The notes: a model not told the origin generated them from the sequence alone. Shown: positions 8,895-29,026, counted from the stretch's first letter. The stretch is DNA of 64,000 nt from Pseudoduganella lutea (GCF_004209755.1 NZ_CP035913.1:2542001-2606000); one strand, 5' to 3'. Numbers and translations are program-made.

Positions 8895-11800
8895 TCATTG
8901 AGCCCGGCGGCGGCGGCCGCGCGGTGCGTCGTTGTTGTCGTTGTTCTTGCCTGCACCCGCGGCCGACGTGGCGTCGCCCTCCACGTGCCGCACCAGGTCG
9001 GCGATGGTCGGGTGGCCGAAGAACATGTCGAGCAGGCTCACGTCGCGCGACAGGCGTGGTTGCAGGCGCGTGTGGATGCGGATCATGTCCACCGAGGTGC
9101 CGCCCAGGTCGAAGAAGTTGTCGGCCGGGCTCACGTGCGGCACGTCGAGCACCTCGGCCCACAGCGCGCAGATGTCCGCGGCCAGCGGGCTGGCGGTGCC
9201 GGCGCGCATGGTGCCCGGCGCCTGCCTTGCCACCGGCTCGGGCAGCGCCTTGCGGTCCACCTTGCCGTTGGCCGACAGCGGCAACGATTCGAGCCGCACG
9301 AACTGGCGCGGCACCATGTACTCGGGCAGGCGGCGGGCCAGGTGGGCGCGCAGCCCATCCTCGAACGCGGCCTTCGACAGCGACGCGTCGGGATCGTTCG
9401 CATTGCCTGCTGCTTCCCGGCCCGGCAGGCCACCGGCCAGCATGTGGAGGTACATCGCGTCGCCGCCCAGCGCGAACGGATCGCCGGCCCGTTCCGCGTC
9501 GAAGCCGCCCAGCTGCACGAGGCCCAGGCCGGCCGCAGCGGCGGCGTCTTCCAGCAGGTGGCTCATGGCCCCCGCCTCCAGCAGGCACAGCGTGGGCGCC
9601 GCGGCGCCGTACTGCGGCTCGATCGCCTGCCGGGAACCGACGAGGAACAGGCGGAACGCGGCGGCGGCGGCGATCGGCTGGTTGCGGCGCGGGTACAGAT
9701 CCGCGTCCAGCGTCACGCCGGCGGCCACCTGCTGCAGCGCGTTGCGCACCGGGTGGTAGTAGTAGATGCCGGGTTCGATCCCGTCGACACGGCTGATGTG
9801 CAGGTACAGCTGCACCGGGTACAGGCCGCCGGCCGAGGCGTAGCGGTAGCGCGGCAGGCCATCGTCGCCGCCCTGGCGCAGCGGTTCGAGCAGGCGGGCC
9901 AGGGCCGCCGGCGACACCGCTTCCGCCGCGAACACGCGGGTGGAGCGGCGTTCGATGCGCCGCGGTGCCGTGTCGCCGAGCGCCGTTTCGCTGCCGTGCA
10001 GGCGGCGCACGCCCGGTTGCGACAGGATGCCCTGCAGCTTGCTCGCGCTGCCGTCGTCGTCGCGCAGGTAATAGCCGACCAGCTGGCCCGCCTTGCCGGC
10101 GCCCACGTTGGCGACGGACGCCTGCACGCCCGGCCAGGCGTTCATCGCGCTTTCGATTTCGCCCAGCTCCACGCGGTAGCCGTTGACCTTCACCTGGAAA
10201 TCGATGCGGCCCAGGATTTCCAGCGTGCCGTCCGGCAGCCAGCGCCCCAGGTCGCCCGTGCGGTACAGCCGCGCGCCGCTGTGCGGGCAGGTGACGAATG
10301 CCTGCGCGGTGCGCTCGCGGTCCTGCCAGTAGCCGACGGCCACGCCGATGCCGCCGATGCACAGTTCGCCGGGCACGCCCACCGGGCAGTTGTCGAGGTT
10401 CGCGTCGCGCACGTGGAAGGTCTGGTTCACCATCGGCTTGCCGTAAGGGATGCTGCGCCAGGCCGGATCGATGTCCGCGACGGGATGCAGGATCGACCAG
10501 ATCGACGCTTCCGTTGCGCCGCCCAGGCTGTAGATGGCCGCGTTCGGGCACCAGGTGCGCAGCTGCGCCGGCAGGGCCAGCGAGATCCAGTCGCCGCTCA
10601 TCATGGCCACCCGCAGGCGCGGGTCGGGCCGCTCGGCCACGTCGCGCAGATAGCCCACATACAGGTCGAGCAGCGCCGGCACCGTGTTCCACAGCGTGAC
10701 GCCGTGGCGCGCCATGATCGCGGCCCAGTGCGCCGGTTCGCGCGCATGGCCGGCGTCGGGCAGCACGAGTGCGCCACCGGCGCCCAGCACGCCGAAGATG
10801 TCCCACACCGACAGGTCGAAGTTCAGCGCCGACAGCCCCAGCACGCGGTCGTCCACGCCCACCTGCATGCGCTGGTTGACGTCGATGCAGGTGTTCAGCG
10901 CGCCGCGGTGGTCGATGGCCACGCCCTTCGGCGTGCCGGTCGAGCCGGACGTGTAGATCACGTAGGCCAGGTCGGACGGCGCGCGCAGGGCCGGCAGCGG
11001 CCGCGGCGCAGCGGGCGCCAGCGCGTCCAGTTCGACGACCATGCAGCCGGCAATGGAACGCTGGCGCAGCGTGGCCGCGTCGGTGACGACGGCGGCCGCG
11101 CCGGACAGGCGCAGCACCTCGTCGATGCGCTCCTGCGGCAGGCTGGGCTCGATGGGCAGGTAGGCGGTGCCCGCCTCGAGGATGCCCAGCACGGCCACCA
11201 CCTGGGCGGCCGATTTCGGCAGCATCACGGCGACCAGGGCACCGGTCGGCACTTCGCGGGCGCACAGTGCATGGGCCAGCGCATTGGATTCGCGGTACAG
11301 CGCGCCGAACGTGAGCGCGCGGCTGCCGTCGGCCACCGCCAGGCTGTCCGGCCGCGCGTGGCACTGGGCCAGCAGCGGCTGGTGCAGCAGCCCGGCCGGC
11401 ACCGGCGCGGCCGTGGCATTGGTGCGCGCCATCAGCGCCTGCTGGGCGGTGGGCACCAGGTCGAGCCGCGGCTGCTGCCACGCCGTGCCGTCGCGGGCCA
11501 GGCGCTGCAGCAGGCCCGTGAAGGCATCGAACATCGCATCGACGAAGCCATGCTGGAACAGTTCATCGACGCTGTCCCAGTCGATGGCGAGGTCGCCGCC
11601 GTATTCGCCGGCCTGGCAGTCGAGCCACACCTGCGGCGTTTGCGTGACGGCATAGGCGGTATGGCCCAGCCAGTCCAGCGGGGCGACATCCGCATGCGCG
11701 GCGACGCTGCCGTTGCCGTTGCCATTGCCGCTATTGAGGGCGCCGGTGAACACGACCGGCATCATCACCGAGCCGGCGCCGCGCCGGCGTTCGGTAAGCT

Positions 11801-12932
11801 CGCGCAGCACGCGCACGCCGCTGACGGCGCGGTGGTCGAGGTCCTGCCACAGCTGGCGCTGCACGCCCAGCGCGATGTCGGCGAAGGCGCGCGGCGTGGA
11901 CAGGTCGAAGGCCAGCAGCGTGACGGTGGTGAAGTCGCCGACCAGCCGGTCGACGTCCGGGTGGAACGGCAGCCGGTTGAACAGCGTGAGGTTCAGCGTG
12001 AAGCGTGGCGATTGCGACCAGCGCCGCACCACGCAGGCATAGATCGACAGCAGCAGCGCGGCCGGCGTGATGCGCAGCGCGCCGGCGCGTTTCTTCAACG
12101 TTTCCCAGTCGGCCCGCGGCAGGCGCAGGCTGCGGTGCGTGAACTTCGGCGCGTCGATCGATTCCGGGCTGCGCGCCAGCGGGAATTCCGGCGGCGGCGG
12201 CAGGTCTTCGAGCCGGTTGCGCCAGTAGCGCAGCGATTCCTGGAACCCCGGCGTGTCTTCCATCTGGCGCAGGCCGGCCTCGTAGTCGGCGAACGAGAAG
12301 GCCAGCGCCGGCAATTCGTCATTCGGGTGATCATGGTAATGCTGCCAGTCGTCGCTGATCAGGTCGAAGCTGTGGGCGTCGAGGATCAGCACGTCGAGCG
12401 ACAGGTGCAGCCGCAGCACGCCTTCCGGCAGCCGGCTGGCGCGGATCTCGAACAGCGGCCAGATGTCGGCCGGCAGTACCTGGTGCGACAGTTCCTCGCG
12501 CAGCGCGGCCAGCCGCGCGCCGCGTTCCGCCGGCGGCAGGGCCGACAGGTCTTCCACCTTGAAGCGGTAATACGGCACGTCGGCCAGGATGCGCTGGTTG
12601 CCGTCGGACTGCACGACGGCGCGCAGCATGTCGTGCCGGGCGATGACGCGGTTGAATGCCCGTTCCAGCCGTGGCAGGTCGGCGCCGCGCGCCTCGATTT
12701 CCAGGTAGCCGTGCGCGGACACGTTGCCCATCGCGAAGCTGCCCTGCCGGCCCACCCAGTAGGCCTGCTGGATTTCCGTCAGCGGGAACGGTTTGCGGCG
12801 GCGGCTCGCATCCGGCGCCAGTTGCGGCACGCCTTGCCCCCGCGCCACCACCTCGCGCCGCTCGCGCATGCGCGCCAGCAGCGTTTCCGTCTGCGACCGG
12901 GACAGGCCGGCGATCTTGTCGATGATATCCAT
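8895..12932 (-). CDS. NRPS heterocyclisation module, Cy-A(Ox)-PCP, probable thiazole former
   Basis: A 1345-residue module. The N-terminal domain is a Cy rather than a C domain: it opens with FPLTEIQQAYWVGR and carries DVLILD at residues 180-185, the DxxxxD signature that replaces HHxxxDG. The adenylation domain (about 500-960, core YTSGSTGTPKG near 661) has specificity residues D-L-W-N-M-S-L-I-W, closest to the cysteine code DLYN(L/M)SLIW with Tyr changed to Trp. Residues about 975-1190 (GLPRYRYASAGGLYPVQLYL) are an McbC/SagB-type FMN oxidase inserted before the last adenylation motif (NGKVDRKALP near 1224). The PCP serine is 1280 (LGGTSVD). By family knowledge such modules condense Cys, cyclise it to thiazoline and oxidise to thiazole. 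AAGGAG 7 nt upstream fixes the start. It lies 10 bp after the loading gene. Confidence 0.93.
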   Translation of the reverse strand: MDIIDKIAGLSRSQTETLLARMRERREVVARGQGVPQLAPDASRRRKPFPLTEIQQAYWVGRQGSFAMGNVSAHGYLEIEARGADLPRLERAFNRVIARHDMLRAVVQSDGNQRILADVPYYRFKVEDLSALPPAERGARLAALREELSHQVLPADIWPLFEIRASRLPEGVLRLHLSLDVLILDAHSFDLISDDWQHYHDHPNDELPALAFSFADYEAGLRQMEDTPGFQESLRYWRNRLEDLPPPPEFPLARSPESIDAPKFTHRSLRLPRADWETLKKRAGALRITPAALLLSIYACVVRRWSQSPRFTLNLTLFNRLPFHPDVDRLVGDFTTVTLLAFDLSTPRAFADIALGVQRQLWQDLDHRAVSGVRVLRELTERRRGAGSVMMPVVFTGALNSGNGNGNGSVAAHADVAPLDWLGHTAYAVTQTPQVWLDCQAGEYGGDLAIDWDSVDELFQHGFVDAMFDAFTGLLQRLARDGTAWQQPRLDLVPTAQQALMARTNATAAPVPAGLLHQPLLAQCHARPDSLAVADGSRALTFGALYRESNALAHALCAREVPTGALVAVMLPKSAAQVVAVLGILEAGTAYLPIEPSLPQERIDEVLRLSGAAAVVTDAATLRQRSIAGCMVVELDALAPAAPRPLPALRAPSDLAYVIYTSGSTGTPKGVAIDHRGALNTCIDVNQRMQVGVDDRVLGLSALNFDLSVWDIFGVLGAGGALVLPDAGHAREPAHWAAIMARHGVTLWNTVPALLDLYVGYLRDVAERPDPRLRVAMMSGDWISLALPAQLRTWCPNAAIYSLGGATEASIWSILHPVADIDPAWRSIPYGKPMVNQTFHVRDANLDNCPVGVPGELCIGGIGVAVGYWQDRERTAQAFVTCPHSGARLYRTGDLGRWLPDGTLEILGRIDFQVKVNGYRVELGEIESAMNAWPGVQASVANVGAGKAGQLVGYYLRDDDGSASKLQGILSQPGVRRLHGSETALGDTAPRRIERRSTRVFAAEAVSPAALARLLEPLRQGGDDGLPRYRYASAGGLYPVQLYLHISRVDGIEPGIYYYHPVRNALQQVAAGVTLDADLYPRRNQPIAAAAAFRLFLVGSRQAIEPQYGAAAPTLCLLEAGAMSHLLEDAAAAAGLGLVQLGGFDAERAGDPFALGGDAMYLHMLAGGLPGREAAGNANDPDASLSKAAFEDGLRAHLARRLPEYMVPRQFVRLESLPLSANGKVDRKALPEPVARQAPGTMRAGTASPLAADICALWAEVLDVPHVSPADNFFDLGGTSVDMIRIHTRLQPRLSRDVSLLDMFFGHPTIADLVRHVEGDATSAAGAGKNNDNNDAPRGRRRRAQ

Positions 12933-12942
12933 GCTCTTCTCC

Positions 12943-23757
<10,815 letters not shown>

Positions 23758-23787
23758 CGGTTGCCCCTGATAGTTTTAGTGTCGATG

Positions 23788-25062
23788 TCAGAAACTTGCC
23801 GTCATGCCGAGGAACAGCACGCTGTCCAGGTAGCGGCGGGTGTCGCCATGGCGGCTGCCGAAGGGCACCGTCAGGTTGGCGGCCAGCTTGATGCGGTCGT
23901 TCAGGTCGTGGGAAATCACGATCGTGGTGCTGCCGTCCTTTGAATCCAGGCCATAGCTGACCTGTGCCACCAGGCTGGTAGCGGGGGCGATGCTGCGGTT
24001 CACGTATTGCATGTACACGGAGTCGCGGCCGAACGTGCGGGCATATGGTTGCACCACGGCGCCCAGCTGCCCTGCCGCGGCACCGGCGGCGAACGGATCG
24101 CTGCTGCGGAAGCGGCCCGCCTGCGCGACGGCAAACGCATCGAGCGCCGCCCGCTCGGCCGCCGAGTAACCTTCCGTATTGCGGCGGTATTCCAGGTTCA
24201 CGGTGCTGCCGCCTTCGAAGGTGTAGGAACCGCCGACGAGCACGTCGTAGTGGCGCTTGCGGTCGTCGGCCCGCGTTGCCAGCTGCCAGTCCTGCGTGCC
24301 GTTGTTTGCCACACCTGGAGCGAGGGCCAGCAGCCGGCGCGAACCACGGAACGTGGCGGCGTCGAAGTACACGATGACGGCATCGTTGACGGTCCACTGG
24401 CCATAGGCGCCGTACTGGTTGCGGCCGGCGCGGTGCGAGGCCACGGCACCGACGGCGAACACGTCGCCCACGTGGTCGGCCCGCAGCGCCGTCTCGGGCT
24501 TGAACGGGCGCAGCACTTCGCGGTCGCGGCCTTCGTCGACATTGCGCACCAGCGCCACGGTGTTGCGGTCGTCGATGCGCCAGCGGGCACCGACGAAATC
24601 GCGCGAGGGCAGTTCCGTGAACGGGTTCACCTGGTTCGTCTCGGTGAAGAACGGATTCGACGGCGAGGCGAACTGCGACGGCCCCCACAGCATCAGCTCG
24701 CGGCTGTAGAACACGTCGACATTGCCGAGGCGCCCTTCGACCAGCCAATTCTGCAGATAGGCCTTGGTCTCCCGCGTGTCGCCGCTGGCGGCGTTGGTAC
24801 CGGTAGCCTTGCTGAACGTGACGCGCGGGCCGATCGCCAGCACGCCATACTCGCCTTCCATGCGCCAGCGCAGCCGGGCTTGCGCGCCATGCTGCATGCG
24901 CGGCAGCCCTGCCAGCAGGTTGTCCGGGTTGTAGCTGCTGTCGGCGCGCACGTCGTACAGGGAGCTGAACAGCACCAGGTCGGCGCCGAATTCCGGCGCG
25001 CCGGCGTACACGTTCCCCGTACCGGCCGCCAGGGTGGCCAGCACTACCAGAGCACATCGCAT
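23788..25062 (-). CDS. Outer-membrane beta-barrel protein of the NRPS/PKS transcription unit
   Basis: A 424-residue protein with a short signal peptide (MRCALVVLATLAAG, cleavage probably after VYA). It has many alternating, aromatic-rich strand-like stretches and ends in FLGMTASF, a terminal Phe as expected for BAM-assembled barrels. I cannot name a family with confidence. It is not a TolC-type protein, since there are no long helical repeats. It follows the LolA-like gene by 59 bp and precedes the 10.8-kb loading synthase by 30 bp, so it is very probably co-transcribed with the megasynthases. Inference: it may receive or display the lipopeptide in the outer membrane, or give self-protection. 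A plain porin that happens to be co-transcribed is the alternative. Confidence 0.75.
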   Translation of the reverse strand: MRCALVVLATLAAGTGNVYAGAPEFGADLVLFSSLYDVRADSSYNPDNLLAGLPRMQHGAQARLRWRMEGEYGVLAIGPRVTFSKATGTNAASGDTRETKAYLQNWLVEGRLGNVDVFYSRELMLWGPSQFASPSNPFFTETNQVNPFTELPSRDFVGARWRIDDRNTVALVRNVDEGRDREVLRPFKPETALRADHVGDVFAVGAVASHRAGRNQYGAYGQWTVNDAVIVYFDAATFRGSRRLLALAPGVANNGTQDWQLATRADDRKRHYDVLVGGSYTFEGGSTVNLEYRRNTEGYSAAERAALDAFAVAQAGRFRSSDPFAAGAAAGQLGAVVQPYARTFGRDSVYMQYVNRSIAPATSLVAQVSYGLDSKDGSTTIVISHDLNDRIKLAANLTVPFGSRHGDTRRYLDSVLFLGMTASF

Positions 25063-25121
25063 GGAAGACCTCGTTGTTGGTGGGTTGAGCCTGAAACGTT
25101 CAGTTGTGCATCAGTGGCACA

Positions 25122-25880
25122 TCAATTCCGCGTCAGGTTCGCCAGGCTGAGCGTGGACGACGAAATGTCGTTCACCTTGACGTCCCAGTATTTGAGGACG
25201 GTGCGCTTCGATGGTTCGAGCGCGTCGGCGATTTCCATTTTGCTGACGAAGCGCACGGTCTGGCCGTTGTGCCGCACGTGGTTGTCGTACTCGATGCGGG
25301 CTGTCTTGAGCACGTTGCCGGACACGGCGAAGTATTCCGCCTTGATGCCGAGCGCGCTTTCCTTGTCGATGAAGTAGCGGATGCGGTCGTAGGCCACCGA
25401 CGTGGATTTCGCCTTCAGGTCCAGCACCCATACGGGGCGGCCATCGACGGTGCCCTCGCCCGCCAGCGCGGCATCGTAGTCGCGGCTGTAGTTGGTGGTG
25501 GCGATGTCGCCGTTCGACGCTTCGCCCAGCATGCGCTGGCGCGGCGAGATGGCGATCGGCTTGCGCACGTCCGGCGAGGCGAACCACATGTTCCGGCCCT
25601 GCATCAGCATGCGGTTGCCGCGCACCCGTGGCGGTTCCGTAAAGCTGATCAGGCTGTCGGCGGCGGCGGCCTGGATCTGCAGCTTCAGTTCCGAGCCGGC
25701 CTGGCCGTCGCGGATCTCGGTGACGCTGCTGTACAGCTGCACGCCTTTCAGGCCGCCGCCGCGCGCCATGTCGCTCTGTTCGAGCAGCTTGTTGGGATCG
25801 GGCGCGGCAGTCGCTGCCTGCGCGTTGAAGGTGGCTGCGGCTGCGAGCAGCAGCCGCATCAGGTGTTTGGCGTTAAACAT
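25122..25880 (-). CDS. LolA-like outer-membrane lipoprotein-sorting family protein
   Basis: A 252-residue exported protein with signal peptide MFNAKHLMRLLLAAAA and a likely ATA cleavage site near residue 25. The mature part resembles the large outer membrane lipoprotein-sorting family, a LolA/RseB-like unclosed barrel that binds acyl chains; recognisable stretches are GRNMWFASPDVRKPIAIS and GRPVWVLDLKAK. The start at 25880 has AGGAG about 9 nt upstream; upstream in-frame codons lie inside the permease gene and do not look like signal sequence. It overlaps the permease by 8 bp, so the two are translationally coupled. In Lol systems the carrier moves a lipid-anchored client from the ABC transporter to the outer membrane. 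Here the client could be the lipopeptide or the barrel's partner; this is inference. Confidence 0.8.
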   Translation of the reverse strand: MFNAKHLMRLLLAAAATFNAQAATAAPDPNKLLEQSDMARGGGLKGVQLYSSVTEIRDGQAGSELKLQIQAAAADSLISFTEPPRVRGNRMLMQGRNMWFASPDVRKPIAISPRQRMLGEASNGDIATTNYSRDYDAALAGEGTVDGRPVWVLDLKAKSTSVAYDRIRYFIDKESALGIKAEYFAVSGNVLKTARIEYDNHVRHNGQTVRFVSKMEIADALEPSKRTVLKYWDVKVNDISSSTLSLANLTRN

Positions 25881-27111
25881 GAGAAAGTGCTCCTGTGATG
25901 TTGCGACGCGACGCGCGCCGGGCGGGCAGGTACGAGGCCAGGGCGGCCAGCACGACCAGCGTGAACAGGGAACCGCCGAGGTTGGCGGCGACGAGCTCGA
26001 CGACCAGCGGCACTGCGGCGGCGGCGTCCGGCGGCGTGTAGGTGATGCCGGCGCCATTGATCAGGAAGCCGGCGACCACCGTGATCGCGATGCCGAGGCC
26101 GCAGCCGACGGCCACGATCAGCATGCCTTCCAGCACGAACAGGCTGTCGAGCGTGCGCACCTGCATGCCCAGCGCGCGCAGCGTGCCGATCTCGCGGGTG
26201 CGCTCGGTGATCGTCATGCCCATCGTGTTGAACACGCTGGCCAGCACGACGATGGCGACGACGACGCTGATGAACAGGTACATCATGTCGAACAGGCTTT
26301 TCACCTGGTTGTAGTAGGCCGACAGCGTGCGCCAGTCGCGCACCTCAACGGCGATGCCATCGATCGCCAGCGCGGTCTTCACGGCGGCGGCGGTGGCGGC
26401 CAGGTCGGTGCCGTCTTCCAGCAGCAGCACGATGCGTTCCGCGCCGTCGTAGGCCATCAGCCGGCGCGCGGTCTCGAGCGAGGTGAGGATGAACTTGTCG
26501 TCCGTGCCCAGGCTGCCGGTGGCCGACGCTTCCAGCATTTCGACACCGACGGCATTGACCATGCCGTCCAGCGTGCCACCCAGCAGGCTGGCATCGCTGC
26601 CGACTTTCAGGCCCAGCGATTCGGCCAGCCGCCGGCCGAACACGGCGCCCTGCGTGCGCTGGGGATCGAGCAGTCCCGGCTGGTTCGCATATTTCTCGCC
26701 GCGCAACGCGAACATGTCTTCGGCGCGCATGCCTTCGCCGATGTAGATGCGCGACGTGTCGCCATTGCTGACCAGGCCCGACAGCGTGATGCGCGGGCTG
26801 ACCAGTTTCACGCCGGGCACTGCCGCCAGCCGCGCCGTGGCCGTGGCCAGTTCGCTTTCGGTGAAGGCATAGCGGCGCGGATCCTGGGCGCCCTTGTCGT
26901 ACAGGCCGGGCTTGCCCACGGTGAGGTGGCCGAGGCGTTCGCCGACGATGACTTCATCTTCCAGCGAGCTGTAGACGGAGACGAAGTACCCCTCGAACAG
27001 CGACAGGGCGACGAAGCCGATGACGACGGAGGCCAGCGTGGCCATGCTGCGCCGGCGGTTGCGGACCGCGTTGCGGGCGGCGAGCTTGAAGCGGGTGATC
27101 GTGTCCATCAT
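25873..27111 (-). CDS. FtsX/LolC-E-type ABC transporter permease
   Basis: A 412-residue inner-membrane protein with one N-terminal membrane segment (SMATLASVVIGFVALSL), a large periplasmic domain (about 45-275) and three C-terminal segments (near LFISVVVAIVVLASVF, VLEGMLIVAVGCGLGIAITV and LFTLVVLAALASYLP). This is the FtsX/MacB/LolCE layout. The ITERTREIGTLRALG stretch after the second segment is the typical coupling region of the family. Its ATG overlaps the ATPase stop by 4 bp, and its 3' end overlaps the LolA-like gene by 8 bp, so ATPase, permease and carrier form one translationally coupled cassette. The family moves substrates from the inner membrane into the periplasm by a mechanotransmission cycle rather than through a channel. 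Only one permease gene is present, so a homodimer is likely. Confidence 0.88.
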   Translation of the reverse strand: MMDTITRFKLAARNAVRNRRRSMATLASVVIGFVALSLFEGYFVSVYSSLEDEVIVGERLGHLTVGKPGLYDKGAQDPRRYAFTESELATATARLAAVPGVKLVSPRITLSGLVSNGDTSRIYIGEGMRAEDMFALRGEKYANQPGLLDPQRTQGAVFGRRLAESLGLKVGSDASLLGGTLDGMVNAVGVEMLEASATGSLGTDDKFILTSLETARRLMAYDGAERIVLLLEDGTDLAATAAAVKTALAIDGIAVEVRDWRTLSAYYNQVKSLFDMMYLFISVVVAIVVLASVFNTMGMTITERTREIGTLRALGMQVRTLDSLFVLEGMLIVAVGCGLGIAITVVAGFLINGAGITYTPPDAAAAVPLVVELVAANLGGSLFTLVVLAALASYLPARRASRRNITGALSHV

Positions 27112-27809
27112 GCGGCCTTTTCGGTGGCGGTACGGGTATCGGTGACGATGCGGCCGTCGGACAGCTCCAGCCGCCGGCTGGCATAGCCGAGCAGGCGCGC
27201 ATCGTGGGTGGAGAACACGAAGGTGACGCCCTTCTCCTCGTTCAGCCTGCGCATCAGGCCGATCACGGATTCGGAGGTGACGGAATCGAGATTGGCGGTG
27301 GGTTCGTCGGCCAGCACCAGCTTCGGGTCGTTGACGAGCGCCCGGGCGATCGCCACGCGCTGGCGCTGGCCGCCGCTCATCTCGTCCGGCCGCTTGCGGG
27401 CCTGCTGTTCCAGCCCCACGTCGGCCAGCATGCGCAGCGCCCGGGCCTTGCCTTCGGCGGCGGCGACGCCGGCGATCTGCAACGGCATCATCACGTTTTC
27501 CAGCGCGCTCAGCACCGGCACCAGGTTGAAACCCTGGAACACGAAGCCGACGGTGGCGTTGCGGAATTTCGCCGCTTCCGTTTCATCGAGCGTGGCGCAG
27601 TCGGTACCGTCGATGTGCACGGTGCCCAGGTCGGCACGGTCCAGCAGGCCGATGAGGTTGAGCAGCGTGGACTTGCCGCTGCCCGATGCGCCCCATACGC
27701 AGGCAAATTCGCCCGGTTGGACCTCGAGGCTGAGCTTGTGCAGTGCAACAACCCTGCCCTGGTCCTTGCCATACGCCTTTTCGACGTGGGTGAGTTCTAC
27801 GATGTTCAA
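27108..27809 (-). CDS. LolD/MacB-type ABC transporter ATPase
   Basis: A 233-residue nucleotide-binding subunit. Walker A is GASGSGKST (about residues 40-48), the Q-loop lies in FVFQGFNLVP, the signature is MSGGQRQR, Walker B is KLVLADEPT and the switch histidine is in FSTHD. The LADEPTANLD extension is typical of the LolD/MacB/FtsE group. GGATGCTCCTTG lies just upstream of the start. It is the first gene of the minus-strand unit that carries the transporter, barrel and megasynthases; a 484-bp non-coding stretch lies upstream and is the natural place for the promoter. It pairs with the permease through a 4-bp ATGA overlap. Confidence 0.92.
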   Translation of the reverse strand: MNIVELTHVEKAYGKDQGRVVALHKLSLEVQPGEFACVWGASGSGKSTLLNLIGLLDRADLGTVHIDGTDCATLDETEAAKFRNATVGFVFQGFNLVPVLSALENVMMPLQIAGVAAAEGKARALRMLADVGLEQQARKRPDEMSGGQRQRVAIARALVNDPKLVLADEPTANLDSVTSESVIGLMRRLNEEKGVTFVFSTHDARLLGYASRRLELSDGRIVTDTRTATEKAA

Positions 27810-28293
27810 AGGATGCTCCTTGAAAAATCAGGCAAAACGGGGCCCCGCGGCGACACGCGTGGCGTTGCCGGATCGTGGACAGCGGTGGCTGTCTTATCGC
27901 TGACGGGTGCTGATTACTGCTGGTATTCCTACTGCGCTGCCTGCTGCGAGTATCGGTTACGACTGCTGTACTGCTGGTTGCGGGAAGTGGTCGCAACGGC
28001 CGAGGCCGCTTAGTCTGTTCGCGACTCTAACGACGCGTTATGACCTGGCAATGACAAAAAAACAATAACCATATGCCTGACTCGATCGGTTTTTATAATG
28101 GATGCGACCTTGATCAAGTGAAGGCATGTTATCCATGGTGCGCAGCACAATCCATCGTGCAGTTGTGCCGCTTTTGTCGCAAATGTGTACAGGTAATAAG
28201 GTTATGGGATTTTTATCGGGGAGAAAAAATCCATGTGACAGCGCATGAAGGCGCAGTGGGGCGGGAGAGTTGGCCTCCGGAGAGGCCGGTGAA
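27810..28293. other. 484-bp non-coding stretch upstream of the transporter/NRPS unit
   Basis: No credible gene is seen. It lies between the pth stop and the first gene of the transporter/megasynthase unit, so the promoter of that unit should be here. A short hairpin (stem GGCCTC at 28272-28277, GAGGCC at 28282-28287) follows the pth stop on the minus strand but has no T-run. On the minus strand TTGATC and TATAAA occur near 28090-28120 but are only 14 bp apart, so I do not call a promoter. The middle is clearly more AT-rich (28050-28220) than the flanking genes. No regulator gene is adjacent. Confidence 0.5.
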
Positions 28294-28866
28294 TCAATTG
28301 CTGTGCAGTTCCATGGTGGCCTGCGCCATCTTGCCGGCGACGGCGAGGGGAATGACGGTCAGGCTTTTGCGGATCGCTTCGTCGATCAGCAACTGCTCCT
28401 CGCGGCGCGGCCGGTGCAGCACGAAGTCGGCCACGTTCTGCGTGAGGTTCAGCGTGCGCGGGTGGCCGATGCCGATGCGCAGGCGCCAGTAATCCTGCGT
28501 GCCGAGGGCGGCGGTGATGTCCTTCAGGCCATTGTGCCCGCCGGACGACCCGCCCTTCTTCAGCTTGGCCACGCCGGGCGGCAGGTCCAGTTCATCGTGC
28601 ACGACGAGAATCTCGTCCGGATTGATCTTGAAGAAGCGCGCCAGGCCGCCGACCGACTGGCCGGAACGGTTCATGTACGTTTGCGGTTCCAGCAGCCAGA
28701 CTTCGCTGCCGCCGATGGACGTCTTTTGCGCCAGCGCATTGAAACGGCTCTCGCGCTGCAGCGGGCCGATGGCGAGGTTGTCCACCAGCCAGAAGCCGGC
28801 GTTGTGGCGGGTTTGCTCGTATTCGGGGCCGGGGTTGCCGAGGCCGACGATCAGGCGAATGGTCAT
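28294..28866 (-). CDS. pth: Peptidyl-tRNA hydrolase
   Basis: A 190-residue cytosolic enzyme, normal for Pth, that cleaves the ester bond of peptidyl-tRNA released from stalled ribosomes. It opens [20 protein letters not shown]; the conserved Asn (GLGNPG), catalytic His (RHNAG) and Asp (VVHDELDLP) are present, as is [13 protein letters not shown]. The start at 28866 is chosen because the protein begins directly with the first strand; the 23 upstream in-frame codons are not conserved-looking and the ribosome site is weak either way. In this family of genomes pth usually follows rplY directly; here a 1.7-kb block of repeats and an IS separates them. Confidence 0.95.
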   Translation of the reverse strand: MTIRLIVGLGNPGPEYEQTRHNAGFWLVDNLAIGPLQRESRFNALAQKTSIGGSEVWLLEPQTYMNRSGQSVGGLARFFKINPDEILVVHDELDLPPGVAKLKKGGSSGGHNGLKDITAALGTQDYWRLRIGIGHPRTLNLTQNVADFVLHRPRREEQLLIDEAIRKSLTVIPLAVAGKMAQATMELHSN

Positions 28867-28946
28867 GGCGCGCTGGAGTGTGGATGGATTGGAAGGGCGG
28901 ATTATCGCGGAGATAGCGCCGAAACGAAAGAGCATGACAACTAGTA

Positions 28947-28978
28947 AATCTTTCCTGAAAAATGGGGACGTTCCCGAA
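28947..28978. repeat. REP-like repeat, outer arm 1 (GGGGACGTTCCC core)
   Basis: The arm reads AATCTTTCCTGAAAAATGG followed by the palindromic core GGGGACGTTCCC. Its partner lies inverted at 30537-30566, where the same 19 bases occur on the minus strand. Together they bracket the whole repeat/IS block between pth and rplY. The TTTCCTGAAA motif recurs at other sites in the window. Confidence 0.7.
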
Positions 28979-29026
28979 TGCCGTTCAGTTAGCGGAATCC
29001 GATGCAGCTCGCGGCGCGAGCGTATT

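Noticed and set aside
8875..11481. A single minus-strand frame continuing the PKS gene upstream to 11481
   Set aside because: The upstream part is Pro/Arg-rich and out of frame with the Cy-A-Ox-PCP gene. The PKS has a strong ribosome site at 8874.
25881..26057. Longer N-terminus for the LolA-like protein starting at 26057
   Set aside because: The extra 59 residues are Pro/Ser/Arg-rich and overlap the permease gene. The ATG at 25880 gives a normal signal peptide and has AGGAG upstream.
27810..28293. Small regulatory gene or lux-type box upstream of the transporter/NRPS unit
   Set aside because: Open frames here are short, with no helix-turn-helix or recognisable motif, and I found no convincing dyad of the lux type.
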